Part shown: positions 1-7,933 of the stretch, piece by piece
Layout: every line of letters starts with the position of its first letter
Position numbering within the stretch: position 1 is the stretch's first letter
From: Adhaeribacter aquaticus DSM 16391
GTDB lineage: Bacteria; Bacteroidota; Bacteroidia; Cytophagales; Hymenobacteraceae
DNA length: 64,000 nucleotides
Assembly (NCBI RefSeq): GCF_000473365.1
Contig: NZ_KI421517.1
Location: 3,180,634 to 3,244,633 of the forward strand
Direction of reading: 5' to 3'
Notes under the pieces: generated by a model
The model's database searches: none
Told to the model about the DNA's origin: nothing
The model's input: only the letters and a program-made list of their open reading frames with translations
Position numbers and translations under genes: made by a program

Positions 1-1041
1 TACTGGCTATTGCCCCGCATATTCCAGACCAAATTATACTCTAAAAGATTAGCGAATACGCACTTCTGGTTAGGCACGCTGGGTATTTTATTCTATGCCA
101 TACCTATGTACTGGGCCGGCTTTACCCAAGGCCTGATGTGGAAACAGTTTAACGACCAGGGGGTACTGCAATACGCTAACTTCTTGGAAACTGTGATGCA
201 AATTGTACCGATGTATTACCTGCGCGGTATTGGCGGGGTGCTGTACTTAGCTGGCGTGTTTGTGATGATTTACAATGTGGTGAAAACCGTAAAAACCGGT
301 ACTTTATTAGCCGACGAAAAAGCTCAAGCCGCTCCGCTGTTACCTGCCATCCAAGAAGGGCACGAAGGCGGTCACTGGCATCGCTGGATTGAGCGCCGCC
401 CGATACAACTAGCCGTTTGGGCTACCGTAGCCATCTTAATTGGTGGTATTGTAGAAATGATGCCTACCTTCCTGATTGATTCTAACGTGCCGACAATTGC
501 TGCCGTGAAACCTTACACCTCACTGGAATTACAGGGCCGCGATATCTACATCAAAGAGGGCTGCGTGAACTGCCATACCCAAATGATCCGGCCGTTCCGT
601 TCCGAAACTGAGCGTTACGGCGAATATTCCAAAGCGGGTGAATTTGTGTACGACCGTCCTTTTCTGTGGGGCTCTAAACGTACCGGACCCGATTTACACC
701 GGGTAGGCGGGAAGTATCCGCACAGCTGGCACTACCACCACATGCTAGACCCAACCAGTATGTCGCCGGGTTCCATTATGCCAAGTTACCCCTGGTTATT
801 CGAAAACCAACTGGATGTAACGGATACCGAAGCCAAAATAGAGGCGCTGCAAAAGCTAGGTACACCTTACCCTGCTGGTTACGCCCAAAGAGCCAACGCC
901 GATCTGCAAAAACAAGCAACTCAAATTTCGGCGGAGCTAGCCAAAGAAGGCATTGAGGTAAAACCAGATAAAGAAATTGTAGCCCTGATTGCTTATCTGC
1001 AACGCCTGGGTACCGACATTAAAGTGAAGGAGGCAGAATAA
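1..1041 (+). CDS. ccoNO: cbb3-type cytochrome c oxidase, fused subunit I/II (CcoNO), 5'-truncated by window
   Basis: The reading frame is open from base 1, so the window cuts the gene. The first ~100 residues are the last membrane spans of the catalytic subunit CcoN (YWAGFTQG, LRGIGGVLYLAGVF). A linker and one membrane anchor (about residues 130-155) lead into the CcoO mono-heme cytochrome c domain, whose CVNCH heme site is at bases 562-576, followed by the CcoO signature HTQMIRP. CcoN and CcoO are separate in Proteobacteria but commonly fused in Bacteroidota. The enzyme is a high-affinity, proton-pumping terminal oxidase of the inner membrane. Methionine axial ligands are plausible in SPGSIMPSYPW. 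Confidence 0.95.
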   Translation, partial: YWLLPRIFQTKLYSKRLANTHFWLGTLGILFYAIPMYWAGFTQGLMWKQFNDQGVLQYANFLETVMQIVPMYYLRGIGGVLYLAGVFVMIYNVVKTVKTGTLLADEKAQAAPLLPAIQEGHEGGHWHRWIERRPIQLAVWATVAILIGGIVEMMPTFLIDSNVPTIAAVKPYTSLELQGRDIYIKEGCVNCHTQMIRPFRSETERYGEYSKAGEFVYDRPFLWGSKRTGPDLHRVGGKYPHSWHYHHMLDPTSMSPGSIMPSYPWLFENQLDVTDTEAKIEALQKLGTPYPAGYAQRANADLQKQATQISAELAKEGIEVKPDKEIVALIAYLQRLGTDIKVKEAE

Positions 1042-1056
1042 AATAAAGCCAAGGAT

Positions 1057-1097
1057 CTACTGCTTATGGAGTCTAGTCCATGCTCCATAAGCAGTAG
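1057..1097 (+). terminator. 15-bp perfect hairpin after ccoNO
   Basis: The arms 1057-1071 and 1083-1097 (ctactgcttatggag and its exact complement) enclose an 11-nt loop 15 bases after the ccoNO stop. There is only a short A-rich tail and no T-run, so it may be an mRNA-stabilising or processing hairpin between ccoNO and ccoQ rather than a strong terminator. Confidence 0.5.
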
Positions 1098-1112
1098 TCA
1101 AAAACTTAGGGT

Positions 1113-1230
1113 TGTCATTCCGAGCCTGTCGAGGAATCTAATACTTCCTCTTATGGCTGGCGAGCGGTGCTAGCTAAGACTAAGACAAAAGCAATATTAT
1201 TTAGATCCTTCGACTACGCTCAGGATGACC
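1113..1230. repeat. Dispersed intergenic inverted repeat (gtcattc...ggatct type)
   Basis: Two imperfect inverted arms (about 1113-1139 and 1203-1230) begin tgtcattc and end ggatgacc; a third solo arm is found at 15312-15338. All three share the pattern gtcat-(t/c)c-gagc...tcgaaggatct in one orientation. This is the look of a multicopy palindromic intergenic element. The rest of the 1042-1395 gap holds no convincing gene. Confidence 0.55.
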
Positions 1231-1395
1231 GAAAGTCGGGAGCGGAGGCTTAGAAAGCTTCACCAGTTTGGCCAGTCAGGGTCTTCTAAAATATCTTTTG
1301 TGAGGAGGTTCATTCCTAGTTTAGTAAGTACCCTCCCGGCAGCAAATGAAAATAAAAAGTTAAGAAATATAGCTACTCACTAACAGCTAGAAATC

Positions 1396-1590
1396 ATGTA
1401 TAAAAACGTATTACAAGCAATAGACGGCATCCAGATTTATCCTTTAATATCTTTCGCCATCTTCTTTATCTTCTTTATTGGGCTTATCTTATTCGTGATT
1501 TTTTCCGATAAGAAGCACATCTTATCTATGAGCGAGATGCCCCTGCAAAATGAAAATAAAACCCCACTTTTAGAAGAATTACAGTCATGA
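1396..1590 (+). CDS. ccoQ: CcoQ-like small cbb3 oxidase subunit
   Basis: This 64-residue protein has one membrane span (about residues 16-38, ISFAIFFIFFIGLILFVIF) followed by a charged cytoplasmic tail, the usual layout of CcoQ/subunit IV. Its stop overlaps the ccoP start by four bases (ATGA), so the two are translationally coupled. Function follows from position between ccoNO and ccoP; the sequence alone is too short to prove it. Confidence 0.8.
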   Translation: MYKNVLQAIDGIQIYPLISFAIFFIFFIGLILFVIFSDKKHILSMSEMPLQNENKTPLLEELQS

Positions 1591-2456
1591 AAAAGAATAT
1601 ATCAACCTTATTAGCGTGGGGGGGCGGTAGTTTATTAGCAGTACCTGCTTTAGCCCAAGAGGCCGCCAGTGAAGTACCCAAAGCAGCCGATAGCGGATTA
1701 GCTGATTTGCCGGTAACTTTAATTTTGGGAGGAACTATAGCAGCTTTTATATTGCTGCTGCTGCTGATATTTTTGTTAATTAATTTTATAATGGCTTTGC
1801 CATTTCTGTTTAAATTTTACGGGCATCCGACTCGTCAGAATTCGGCCATGGCTCGCTTTATATTCCTTTTCCGCGGCGATACTACCACCTTTACGGGTAA
1901 AGCAGCCGATATTTTAATGGAAGATCATTCCTACGATGGCATTCATGAGTTCGATAATGATTTACCGCCCTGGTGGAAAGCTTTGTTTTATGTAACCGCA
2001 GTTTTTGCTGTAATTTACTTAGTAAACTTCCACGTGATGGGAGGCAAACTGCAAACAGCAGAATATGAAGCTGAAATGCAGCAGGCTGCTTTACTTAAAC
2101 CAAAAAACAATAATAATGCTAATGAAAAAACCGATTACAAACCATTAACCGAAGCACCTAAACTGGAAGCCGGCCATAGCTCCTTTACCCAAAATTGTGC
2201 GGCTTGCCACGGCCAAAATGGCGAAGGAATGGTGGGGCCAAACTTAACTGATGAATTCTGGTTACACGGTGGTGATGTAAATGATATTTTCAAAACTATT
2301 AAATATGGTGTAACCAGCAAAGGAATGGTGGCATGGCAAAGTAAGTTGTCTGACGATCAGATTTTAGAGGTATCCAGCTATATTTTAAGCATTCATGGTA
2401 GCAATCCGGCTAATGCAAAAGCCCCACAAGGTGAGAAGTATGTAGCAAAAAAGTAG
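1587..2456 (+). CDS. ccoP: cbb3-type cytochrome c oxidase subunit CcoP, mono-heme
   Basis: The 289-residue protein starts with a signal-like segment ending in ALAQ. It then has a long leucine-rich membrane span (about 45-75), a conserved middle segment (YDGIHEFDNDLPPWWKALFY), a second span (about 130-152) and a cytochrome c domain with a single CAACH site at bases 2196-2210. KGMVAWQ supplies the likely axial methionine. Proteobacterial CcoP carries two heme c domains; only one is visible here. It overlaps ccoQ by four bases and passes electrons to CcoO. Confidence 0.93.
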   Translation: MKKNISTLLAWGGGSLLAVPALAQEAASEVPKAADSGLADLPVTLILGGTIAAFILLLLLIFLLINFIMALPFLFKFYGHPTRQNSAMARFIFLFRGDTTTFTGKAADILMEDHSYDGIHEFDNDLPPWWKALFYVTAVFAVIYLVNFHVMGGKLQTAEYEAEMQQAALLKPKNNNNANEKTDYKPLTEAPKLEAGHSSFTQNCAACHGQNGEGMVGPNLTDEFWLHGGDVNDIFKTIKYGVTSKGMVAWQSKLSDDQILEVSSYILSIHGSNPANAKAPQGEKYVAKK

Positions 2457-2601
2457 TAAATAGTGTTTGGTGATTTAGAAAAATCAGCCATTTCAGTATC
2501 TAAATAGGAAAGCTTTTACCTGATTTTCGCTTTCTTCTTTAAGGCTGAATGGTTGATTTTCTTTTTTCTTTGGTTTATTTATTTCCGGCGTGAGCCCTAT
2601 T

Positions 2602-2920
2602 GCCTCATGGCCGGCAGGCCCGAGTGTCAAACTGGTGAAGTTTTTCTATAGCTTTTTCTGCATTTCTATTTCTTTATTCTCTTTTTCTAAATCCAAATCT
2701 TTCCACTGATCCTAATTAATTCGGAATGACTTTTTATTTAGATTTTTCCTGAATGACATAAAGTTTTGATGGTCCTTAAGATAATAAAACCAAGAGAAAA
2801 CTAATACTAGTCTATGCGATGAGGGCCTTTGAGCTTTCCGGTGCGAAGCATTCCGACGAAAGGAGGAAAGGGAAGATCAGCAGCCCGAATCGGATGGACG
2901 AGGCCTGCCGGCCATGAGGC
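2602..2920. repeat. 19-bp perfect inverted repeat, arms 280 bp apart
   Basis: The left arm at 2602-2620 reads gcctcatggccggcaggcc and the exact reverse complement is at 2902-2920. Matches continue imperfectly on both sides. The right half (about 2815-2950) is far more GC-rich than the flanking AT-rich DNA, suggesting a mobile or structured repetitive element. Confidence 0.6.
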
Positions 2921-3085
2921 CACGGGGACCTGAGCGCATTATCAGCACCAGAGTTAAGAAAGATGCAATCTTTCGATAGACAAACCCTAACGGCCAAAAG
3001 CAAGACAGTAAAAATTACTAGAGAGAACGCTGCCAATAGGAATAGAAACTTACCTTACTATTACCAATAACAATCATCCTATACC

Positions 3086-3129
3086 ATGACGCCCGTCATC
3101 TTTTTCTGCATGGTAAATAATGAATTTTG
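3086..3129 (+). promoter_or_regulatory. FNR/CRP-type box and -7 element before ccoG
   Basis: ATGAC-GCCC-GTCAT (3086-3099) is a perfect palindrome with the half-site spacing of FNR-family regulators (five bases, four-base spacer). GAATTTTG at 3122-3129 matches the Bacteroidota -7 consensus TAnnTTTG except for its first base. A start near 3136 would place the box centre about 43 bases upstream, the class II activator position. The same box type precedes the CoA-transferase/hemN pair (7843-7856). Confidence 0.55.
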
Positions 3130-3204
3130 TACAGGAGAAAGGCAAATGTTACTAACTCCAGCCAATCACAAATTTTAAAGCGCACATTTAAAATTTATAA
3201 AACC

Positions 3205-4602
3205 ATGGGACAGGTAGTTGTGGACAAAGAAGCCTTCCGGGACTCGATTGCCACCGTAGATAAAGAAGGAAAACGGGTTTGGCTTTACCCGAAAAAGCCG
3301 GCGGGAAAATTTTACAACTACCGCAAACTGGTAAGTTATGGCTTTTTAATATTATTATTTGCCGGTCCATTTATCAAGATAAATAACCTGCCAATTTTAA
3401 TGCTTAATCTGCCGGAACGCAAGTTTATCATCTTCGGCATGATCTTCTGGCCCCAGGATTTCTTTATTCTGCTGCTGGGTTTTTTGGCTTTTGTGGTATT
3501 TATCATCTTGTTTACTATTGTATACGGTCGAGTTTTCTGCGGATGGGTTTGTCCTCAGACCATATTTATGGAAATGGTTTTCCGGCGCATTGAGTACTGG
3601 ATTGAAGGCGACCACATGAAGCAAAAAGCTTTAGATCGTGCCGAATGGAATGTAGATAAAATCCTGAAAAGAACCGCTAAACACGGGTTGTTCCTCCTGA
3701 TTTCCTTTCTTATTGCCCATACTTTTTTGGCCTACATAATTGGGGTAGATGCTTTAAAGGAAATTGTATTGGATTCACCGTCTAATCATTTAGCTGGGTT
3801 GACTTCCCTAATAATTTTTACCGGAATTTTTTATGGGGTATTTACCTGGTTTCGGGAGCAGGTTTGCACTATTGTTTGCCCTTACGGCCGTCTGCAGGGA
3901 GTGATGATGGATCAGAAAACTACTGTGATTGCTTACGATTACAAACGTGGTGAGCCCCGGGAAAAGCTTCATAAAAATCAAGTTAGAACGCAAGGGGATT
4001 GTATTGATTGCTACCAGTGCGTGCAGGTTTGCCCTACCGGAATTGATATCCGCAATGGAACTCAATTAGAATGCATAAACTGTACGGCCTGTATGGATGC
4101 CTGCAACAACATTATGAACATGATAGGCAAACCAGAAAACCTGATAAAATATGCCTCTGAAGAGGCCATTGCCGAAGGGAGGAGCGGCCGGTTTACTTGG
4201 CGCATGAAAAGTTATACTACGGTTTTATTTCTTTTAACGGTTGGTTTTGTCACCCTACTAGCTACCCGCAACAATGTAGATGCCACTATTTTGCGAACGC
4301 CAGGTATGTTGTACCAGCACAAAGGCAATAACCAGATCAGTAACTTGTACAACATTCATATTATTAACAAAACCATGGATGCCATGCCGATTACTTTAAA
4401 ATTACTGGAACCTCAGGGAAATATTCAGTTGGTGAAGGAAAACCTGGTATTACCAGAGCAAGGCATAATTGAAGGCGTTTTCTTCGTTGAAATTCCAAAA
4501 AATGAATTGAAAAAGACCAGCACCGAAATAAAAATTGGCGTGTACAGTGGCGAGAAATTAATCACCACCGAAAAAACCAAATTCCTGGGCTCTGGAATAT
4601 AA
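3205..4602 (+). CDS. ccoG: CcoG/FixG, cbb3 oxidase assembly iron-sulfur membrane protein
   Basis: The ATG at 3205 (MGQVVVDKEAFRDSIATVD) gives 465 residues. An upstream in-frame TTG at 3127 falls inside the predicted -7 element and is rejected. Membrane spans alternate with polyferredoxin-type motifs: CGWVCPQTIFMEM, CTIVCPYGRLQGVMMD, and a 2x[4Fe-4S] segment (CIDCYQCVQVCPTGID and CINCTACMDACN). The C-terminal ~120 residues form the Ig-like FixG_C domain. CcoG acts in copper reduction/delivery for cbb3 maturation. ccoH follows 54 bases downstream. Confidence 0.95.
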   Translation: MGQVVVDKEAFRDSIATVDKEGKRVWLYPKKPAGKFYNYRKLVSYGFLILLFAGPFIKINNLPILMLNLPERKFIIFGMIFWPQDFFILLLGFLAFVVFIILFTIVYGRVFCGWVCPQTIFMEMVFRRIEYWIEGDHMKQKALDRAEWNVDKILKRTAKHGLFLLISFLIAHTFLAYIIGVDALKEIVLDSPSNHLAGLTSLIIFTGIFYGVFTWFREQVCTIVCPYGRLQGVMMDQKTTVIAYDYKRGEPREKLHKNQVRTQGDCIDCYQCVQVCPTGIDIRNGTQLECINCTACMDACNNIMNMIGKPENLIKYASEEAIAEGRSGRFTWRMKSYTTVLFLLTVGFVTLLATRNNVDATILRTPGMLYQHKGNNQISNLYNIHIINKTMDAMPITLKLLEPQGNIQLVKENLVLPEQGIIEGVFFVEIPKNELKKTSTEIKIGVYSGEKLITTEKTKFLGSGI

Positions 4603-4656
4603 AAAGATAATAAAGTTTGGCTAGTGTTAGCGCCAGTGCCTTTAAATAAAATTATT

Positions 4657-5130
4657 ATGGAAACTAAATTACAAAACAATTATTCATCCTGGTGGCCTAA
4701 GGCCATTATAGGAACCTTTGTCTTCTTTGCACTTTTCATCGGTAATATGGTGCGGCAAGCTATGAAATCGGATGTGGATTTGGTAAGCAAAGATTACTAC
4801 AAACAAGAAATTGCTTATCAGCAACATATAAACCAGGTAACTGCCACCCAAAAAATTTCAGATCAAATTTTTATTAATCAGGCAGATGCCGCAGAGCAAC
4901 TAAGTCTGGTGTTTCCTAGCCAATATGCAGGGCAAAAAGTTACCGGACAAGTACATTTTTTTCGTCCATCCGATGCCAAACTTGATTTCGAAATGCCCTT
5001 AAATCTTAACTCTGATCAGCAACAACATATTCATACAAATGTTATGGTCAAAGGGTTGTGGCGGGTACAGCTGAATTGGAATGTGGCCGGTACAGAATAT
5101 TTTATACAAAAGGATATAACCCTTAGATAA
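4657..5130 (+). CDS. ccoH: CcoH/FixH family protein
   Basis: The protein is 157 residues from the ATG at 4657; an upstream in-frame GTG at 4624 is less likely. One membrane span (WWPKAIIGTFVFFALFIGNM, about residues 13-32) is followed by the FixH signature DVDLVSKDYYKQEIAYQQ and a beta-rich periplasmic domain ending WNVAGTEYFIQKDI. FixH-type proteins assist assembly of the cbb3 oxidase and contact the CcoG/copper delivery step. The next gene starts two bases after the stop. Confidence 0.9.
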   Translation: METKLQNNYSSWWPKAIIGTFVFFALFIGNMVRQAMKSDVDLVSKDYYKQEIAYQQHINQVTATQKISDQIFINQADAAEQLSLVFPSQYAGQKVTGQVHFFRPSDAKLDFEMPLNLNSDQQQHIHTNVMVKGLWRVQLNWNVAGTEYFIQKDITLR

Positions 5131-5132
5131 CC

Positions 5133-5912
5133 ATGATCTGGGCAGGTTTTTTATTTGGCATATTAGGCAGTTTTCATTGCATTGGGATGTGCGGCCCAAT
5201 AGCAATGGCGCTGCCGGTTGGCAGGGGCGCTGGTCTGCACTTTGTGGCAGGCCGGTTCCTGTACAATTTGGGCCGCATTATTACCTACTCCATCCTTGGC
5301 GCCCTGATAGGCCTATTTGGTCAGGGTTTACAGGTAGCGGGTTTGCAGCAAACGCTTTCCATTTTATCAGGTGTATTAATCCTTTTATTAGTGGTAGTGC
5401 CGGCCACTTTTTTGGGCAAATTCAGACAGAAGACAGGTTTAGAAAATTTATTAAATGTAATAAAGAGGACTTTGGGCCGCTACTTCCAAAAATCATCACT
5501 TTGGTCTTTAGCAGTAGTGGGGGGGCTAAATGGATTATTGCCTTGCGGTTTTGTGTACTTTGCTTTAGCCGGCGCCATTAGTATGCCTACTGTACCGGAA
5601 GCTATGCTGTATATGTCCTTATTTGGCTTAGGCACCTTCCCCCTAATGTTTATTATTTCATTATCCGGCAAGTTTATTAAATCCCGCATTCGGCACTTCT
5701 TTAACCAGGCAGTACCCTATGCCGCTACGATTATGGCAATTTTATTTATTCTGCGAGGTATAAACTTAGGCATTCCTTATGTAAGCCCGGCCCTGGCTAA
5801 AACCGGCACCGGCGGAACCACGCTTCATGCTTGCTGCCAGAAAAAGCAATTGCAAGGCCAAGTATCCAAATTCCAACACCAATTCTATCAAATAACAAGT
5901 TTACAAAAATGA
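5133..5912 (+). CDS. TauE/SafE-type (UreH-like) membrane protein of the cbb3 cluster
   Basis: This is a 259-residue polytopic protein of six to seven membrane spans. It carries the HCIGMCGPIAMALP motif near its start and GLNGLLPCGFVYFALAGA in the middle, the two proline/cysteine signatures of the sulfite exporter TauE/SafE (DsbD-like) group seen in cco clusters. The C-terminal tail has HACC. Known relatives near cbb3 genes are proposed to move copper or reductant; the sequence does not settle the substrate. It overlaps the next gene by four bases (ATGA). Confidence 0.85.
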   Translation: MIWAGFLFGILGSFHCIGMCGPIAMALPVGRGAGLHFVAGRFLYNLGRIITYSILGALIGLFGQGLQVAGLQQTLSILSGVLILLLVVVPATFLGKFRQKTGLENLLNVIKRTLGRYFQKSSLWSLAVVGGLNGLLPCGFVYFALAGAISMPTVPEAMLYMSLFGLGTFPLMFIISLSGKFIKSRIRHFFNQAVPYAATIMAILFILRGINLGIPYVSPALAKTGTGGTTLHACCQKKQLQGQVSKFQHQFYQITSLQK

Positions 5913-6778
5913 AAAATATTTTAGTACTGACCGACTTTTCTGAAAACAGTGTAAATGCTTATCGGTATGCTGTGCAACTGGCTGGTGCAGTTAAGGCAAA
6001 CCTAATGTTGGCTTTTAGCTCCAATGGAGCAATCATGACATTAGTTAGCCAGCAACAGTATTCACAAATGTTGCACAGTTTTGCTAAACGTTATAGCTGC
6101 GATTCCCAAATCCAAGTGGAATGCCTGGTTAGCAGTGATCATTGGCCGGAGGCCGTTTCGAAACTGATAAGCTTTCACAATCCCGATTTATTAGTTGCTG
6201 GTTCGGGTATGTTGCCTTTGTTAATCAAGGATGAGGAACGATCGTTAGAAAATTCGTTGGCACAATGTCCGGTATTATGGGTACCAGGGCAGGCTAATTT
6301 TAAATCACAAAAACACCTGGTATTTGGCACCGATTTTACCGACCAAGATATAGCTGTCGTTCAACAAATTAAAGAATTGGCCTCTATTTTCAATGCCCAG
6401 GTATCAGCCGTGCATTTTTATTCCCAAGCAGATAAAACCCGGACCTCAGAACTAAAAAAAGGAGGAGAAGATTTGGATTGGGCTTTGGGTGGTATTCGTT
6501 CTAAATATTTTCTGGTTGAGAATGAAAATATAGTTCAGGGATTGCAGGGCTTTGCCCGGGGCATTCAACCTTTTCCCACAGATTTATTCATTCTGGCTAC
6601 TCAGGATTTTTACCTGGCACAGCAATATTTTGGATTTACTAGTCAGGAACAGGAGAAAAATCAAGCTTTCATTCCGCTCCTAAATATTTACCAGAAAAAG
6701 AAAAAAGCCTGTTCAGGAAGTTGTGCTTTATGTCAAAAAAGAAACAAACCGGCCATAGATAAAGCTGAGGTGTTATGA
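5909..6778 (+). CDS. Universal stress protein, two UspA domains
   Basis: The start ATG at 5909 (MKNILVLTDFSENS) overlaps the previous stop; a TTG-initiated extension to 5831 would run through the TauE gene. The 289 residues hold two UspA-like halves beginning ILVLTDFS and LVFGTDFTDQD. Neither half has a clean ATP-binding G-x2-G-x9-G-S/T motif, so nucleotide binding is doubtful. The tail CSGSCALCQKRN has four cysteines and could bind a metal. The context suggests a role in low-oxygen energy state. Confidence 0.88.
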   Translation: MKNILVLTDFSENSVNAYRYAVQLAGAVKANLMLAFSSNGAIMTLVSQQQYSQMLHSFAKRYSCDSQIQVECLVSSDHWPEAVSKLISFHNPDLLVAGSGMLPLLIKDEERSLENSLAQCPVLWVPGQANFKSQKHLVFGTDFTDQDIAVVQQIKELASIFNAQVSAVHFYSQADKTRTSELKKGGEDLDWALGGIRSKYFLVENENIVQGLQGFARGIQPFPTDLFILATQDFYLAQQYFGFTSQEQEKNQAFIPLLNIYQKKKKACSGSCALCQKRNKPAIDKAEVL

Positions 6779-6849
6779 TTTACTGTTCCCAATTTTAATT
6801 ACTACAATCTAATTGTCTTCTACCTATTATCAAACATTAAATACATTAT

Positions 6850-7722
6850 ATGAAAACTATCCTTGTTCCCATCGACTTTTCTGTTAATGCTGATAAAGCA
6901 TTACAATACGCGACAACCCTGGCTGCTCATGAAAGAATAAGAATTATCTTATACCATAATGTGGCTATGCAGGTAAATTTTTCGGAGATAACGATCTGGA
7001 ATTCAGCTGATCCAGATTTAATAGAGTATTATCAGGGCAAGTTGAATAAAATTGGTGTAAAATATCGGTTAGAAAATAATTTTAAGTTTGAGGTAGAGGC
7101 GATTTGTGGGGAAGGATCTTTAACTGACAATTTGAACAAGCTGGTCAAGGAGAAAAGGGTAGATTTAGTAATTATGGGTACCAAAGGAGCAAGTTATTTT
7201 GTAGATAGATTATTAGGTACAGTGGCGGCAACTTACCTGGAAGAAGCAATTTGCCCGGTTTTAGTAGTGCCTGCTCATACGCCGGCGGTGTTGCCTAAAA
7301 AGATTGCTTATGCAACTGATTTGGAAAGGGAAGAGGCCAGTTATATAAAACAACTTTTGGCTGTAGCCACTTTCCTAAAAACTGACATTACCTTGGTAAA
7401 TATTTCTGAAGACTATGAGTTAAATGTGGTTTCTGATGAACAGGTAATTGATGAAATCGTGCAGGAGTTAGGTAACCACCCTTTTGGGTTTGAGCAGGTA
7501 AAAGCCAATGAGGTAGTAAGTGGCCTGGAAAAATATGTATTGTCTGCTAACATAGATGTTTTAGCGGTTGCTATGCGGGAACATTCTGAGTTAGAAAAAA
7601 TTTTCTTTCAAAGCACCACTGATCAATTAGCCTTTAATGCTAAAATACCCCTGTTAATAATACCCATGATGCCTTATACAGTTAACAACTCAACTAATCA
7701 CCAAACTGAAGTAAAAAATTAG
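6850..7722 (+). CDS. Universal stress protein, two UspA domains, ATP-binding type
   Basis: The 290-residue protein begins MKTILVPIDFSVNADKAL. The first domain holds MGTKGASYFVDRLLGTVA, matching the ATP-binding pattern G-x2-G-x9-G-T, followed by CPVLVVP, the typical last strand. The second half (AYATDLEREEAS onward) is a degenerate UspA domain. It lies 71 bases after the preceding universal stress gene and ends with a strong terminator, closing the ccoG-H block. Confidence 0.9.
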   Translation: MKTILVPIDFSVNADKALQYATTLAAHERIRIILYHNVAMQVNFSEITIWNSADPDLIEYYQGKLNKIGVKYRLENNFKFEVEAICGEGSLTDNLNKLVKEKRVDLVIMGTKGASYFVDRLLGTVAATYLEEAICPVLVVPAHTPAVLPKKIAYATDLEREEASYIKQLLAVATFLKTDITLVNISEDYELNVVSDEQVIDEIVQELGNHPFGFEQVKANEVVSGLEKYVLSANIDVLAVAMREHSELEKIFFQSTTDQLAFNAKIPLLIIPMMPYTVNNSTNHQTEVKN

Positions 7723-7756
7723 TCATCAAGCAAAGTCTTCCTGGTAAATAGTCTTA

Positions 7757-7789
7757 AAAATCCTGCTTTATGAAATAAAGCAGGATTTT
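7757..7789 (+). terminator. Rho-independent terminator
   Basis: The arms 7757-7771 and 7775-7789 are perfect 15-base complements (aaaatcctgctttat) around a 3-base loop, with T residues at the 3' side. It closes the ccoG/universal-stress transcript and could act on both strands. Confidence 0.85.
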
Positions 7790-7842
7790 CCCGCTTAATA
7801 AATGGTAATGTTTATACTTTTTGATTTTAAATTTAATTATAA

Positions 7843-7908
7843 CTGACCAAAGTCATTCATTTCTATGTTTGTTATCATTCCTCCCCCTTAGGCAGTCCAG
7901 TAATTTTG
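7843..7908 (+). promoter_or_regulatory. FNR/CRP-type box and candidate -7 elements before CoA-transferase/hemN
   Basis: CTGAC-CAAA-GTCAT (7843-7856) has the same TGAC-N4-GTCA core as the box before ccoG. TAATTTTG at 7901-7908 fits TAnnTTTG exactly, and its distance from the box is 22 bases (two helical turns) longer than at ccoG, as expected for a class I versus class II activator site. TATGTTTG at 7864-7871 is an alternative -7 element. Confidence 0.5.
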
Positions 7909-7933
7909 TCTTACTAATTTTAAGGCAAATACT

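Larger units (their letters stand above)
2457..3204. other. Intergenic region with GC-rich inverted repeat and ccoG promoter
   Basis: The ~750-bp gap between ccoP and ccoG has no convincing gene. A long imperfect hairpin (about 2477-2495 with 2545-2561, then a T-run) may end the ccoNOQP transcript. A 19-bp perfect inverted repeat (2602-2620 and 2902-2920) sits in locally GC-rich DNA, and the ccoG promoter with its FNR-like box lies at the right end. A minus-strand frame of 74 codons at 2812-3036 runs through the repeat and is judged spurious. Confidence 0.6.

Noticed and set aside
1213-1237. FNR-like box before ccoQ (tgaccgaaagtc)
   Set aside because: Half-site spacing is wrong (five bases) and the sequence belongs to the dispersed repeat.
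2812-3036. 74-codon minus-strand frame
   Set aside because: It runs through the GC-rich inverted repeat, lacks a plausible family, and the repeat itself explains the open frame.
3127-3204. TTG-initiated N-terminal extension of ccoG
   Set aside because: The TTG lies in the predicted -7 element and the family start is MGQVVVDKEAF at 3205.
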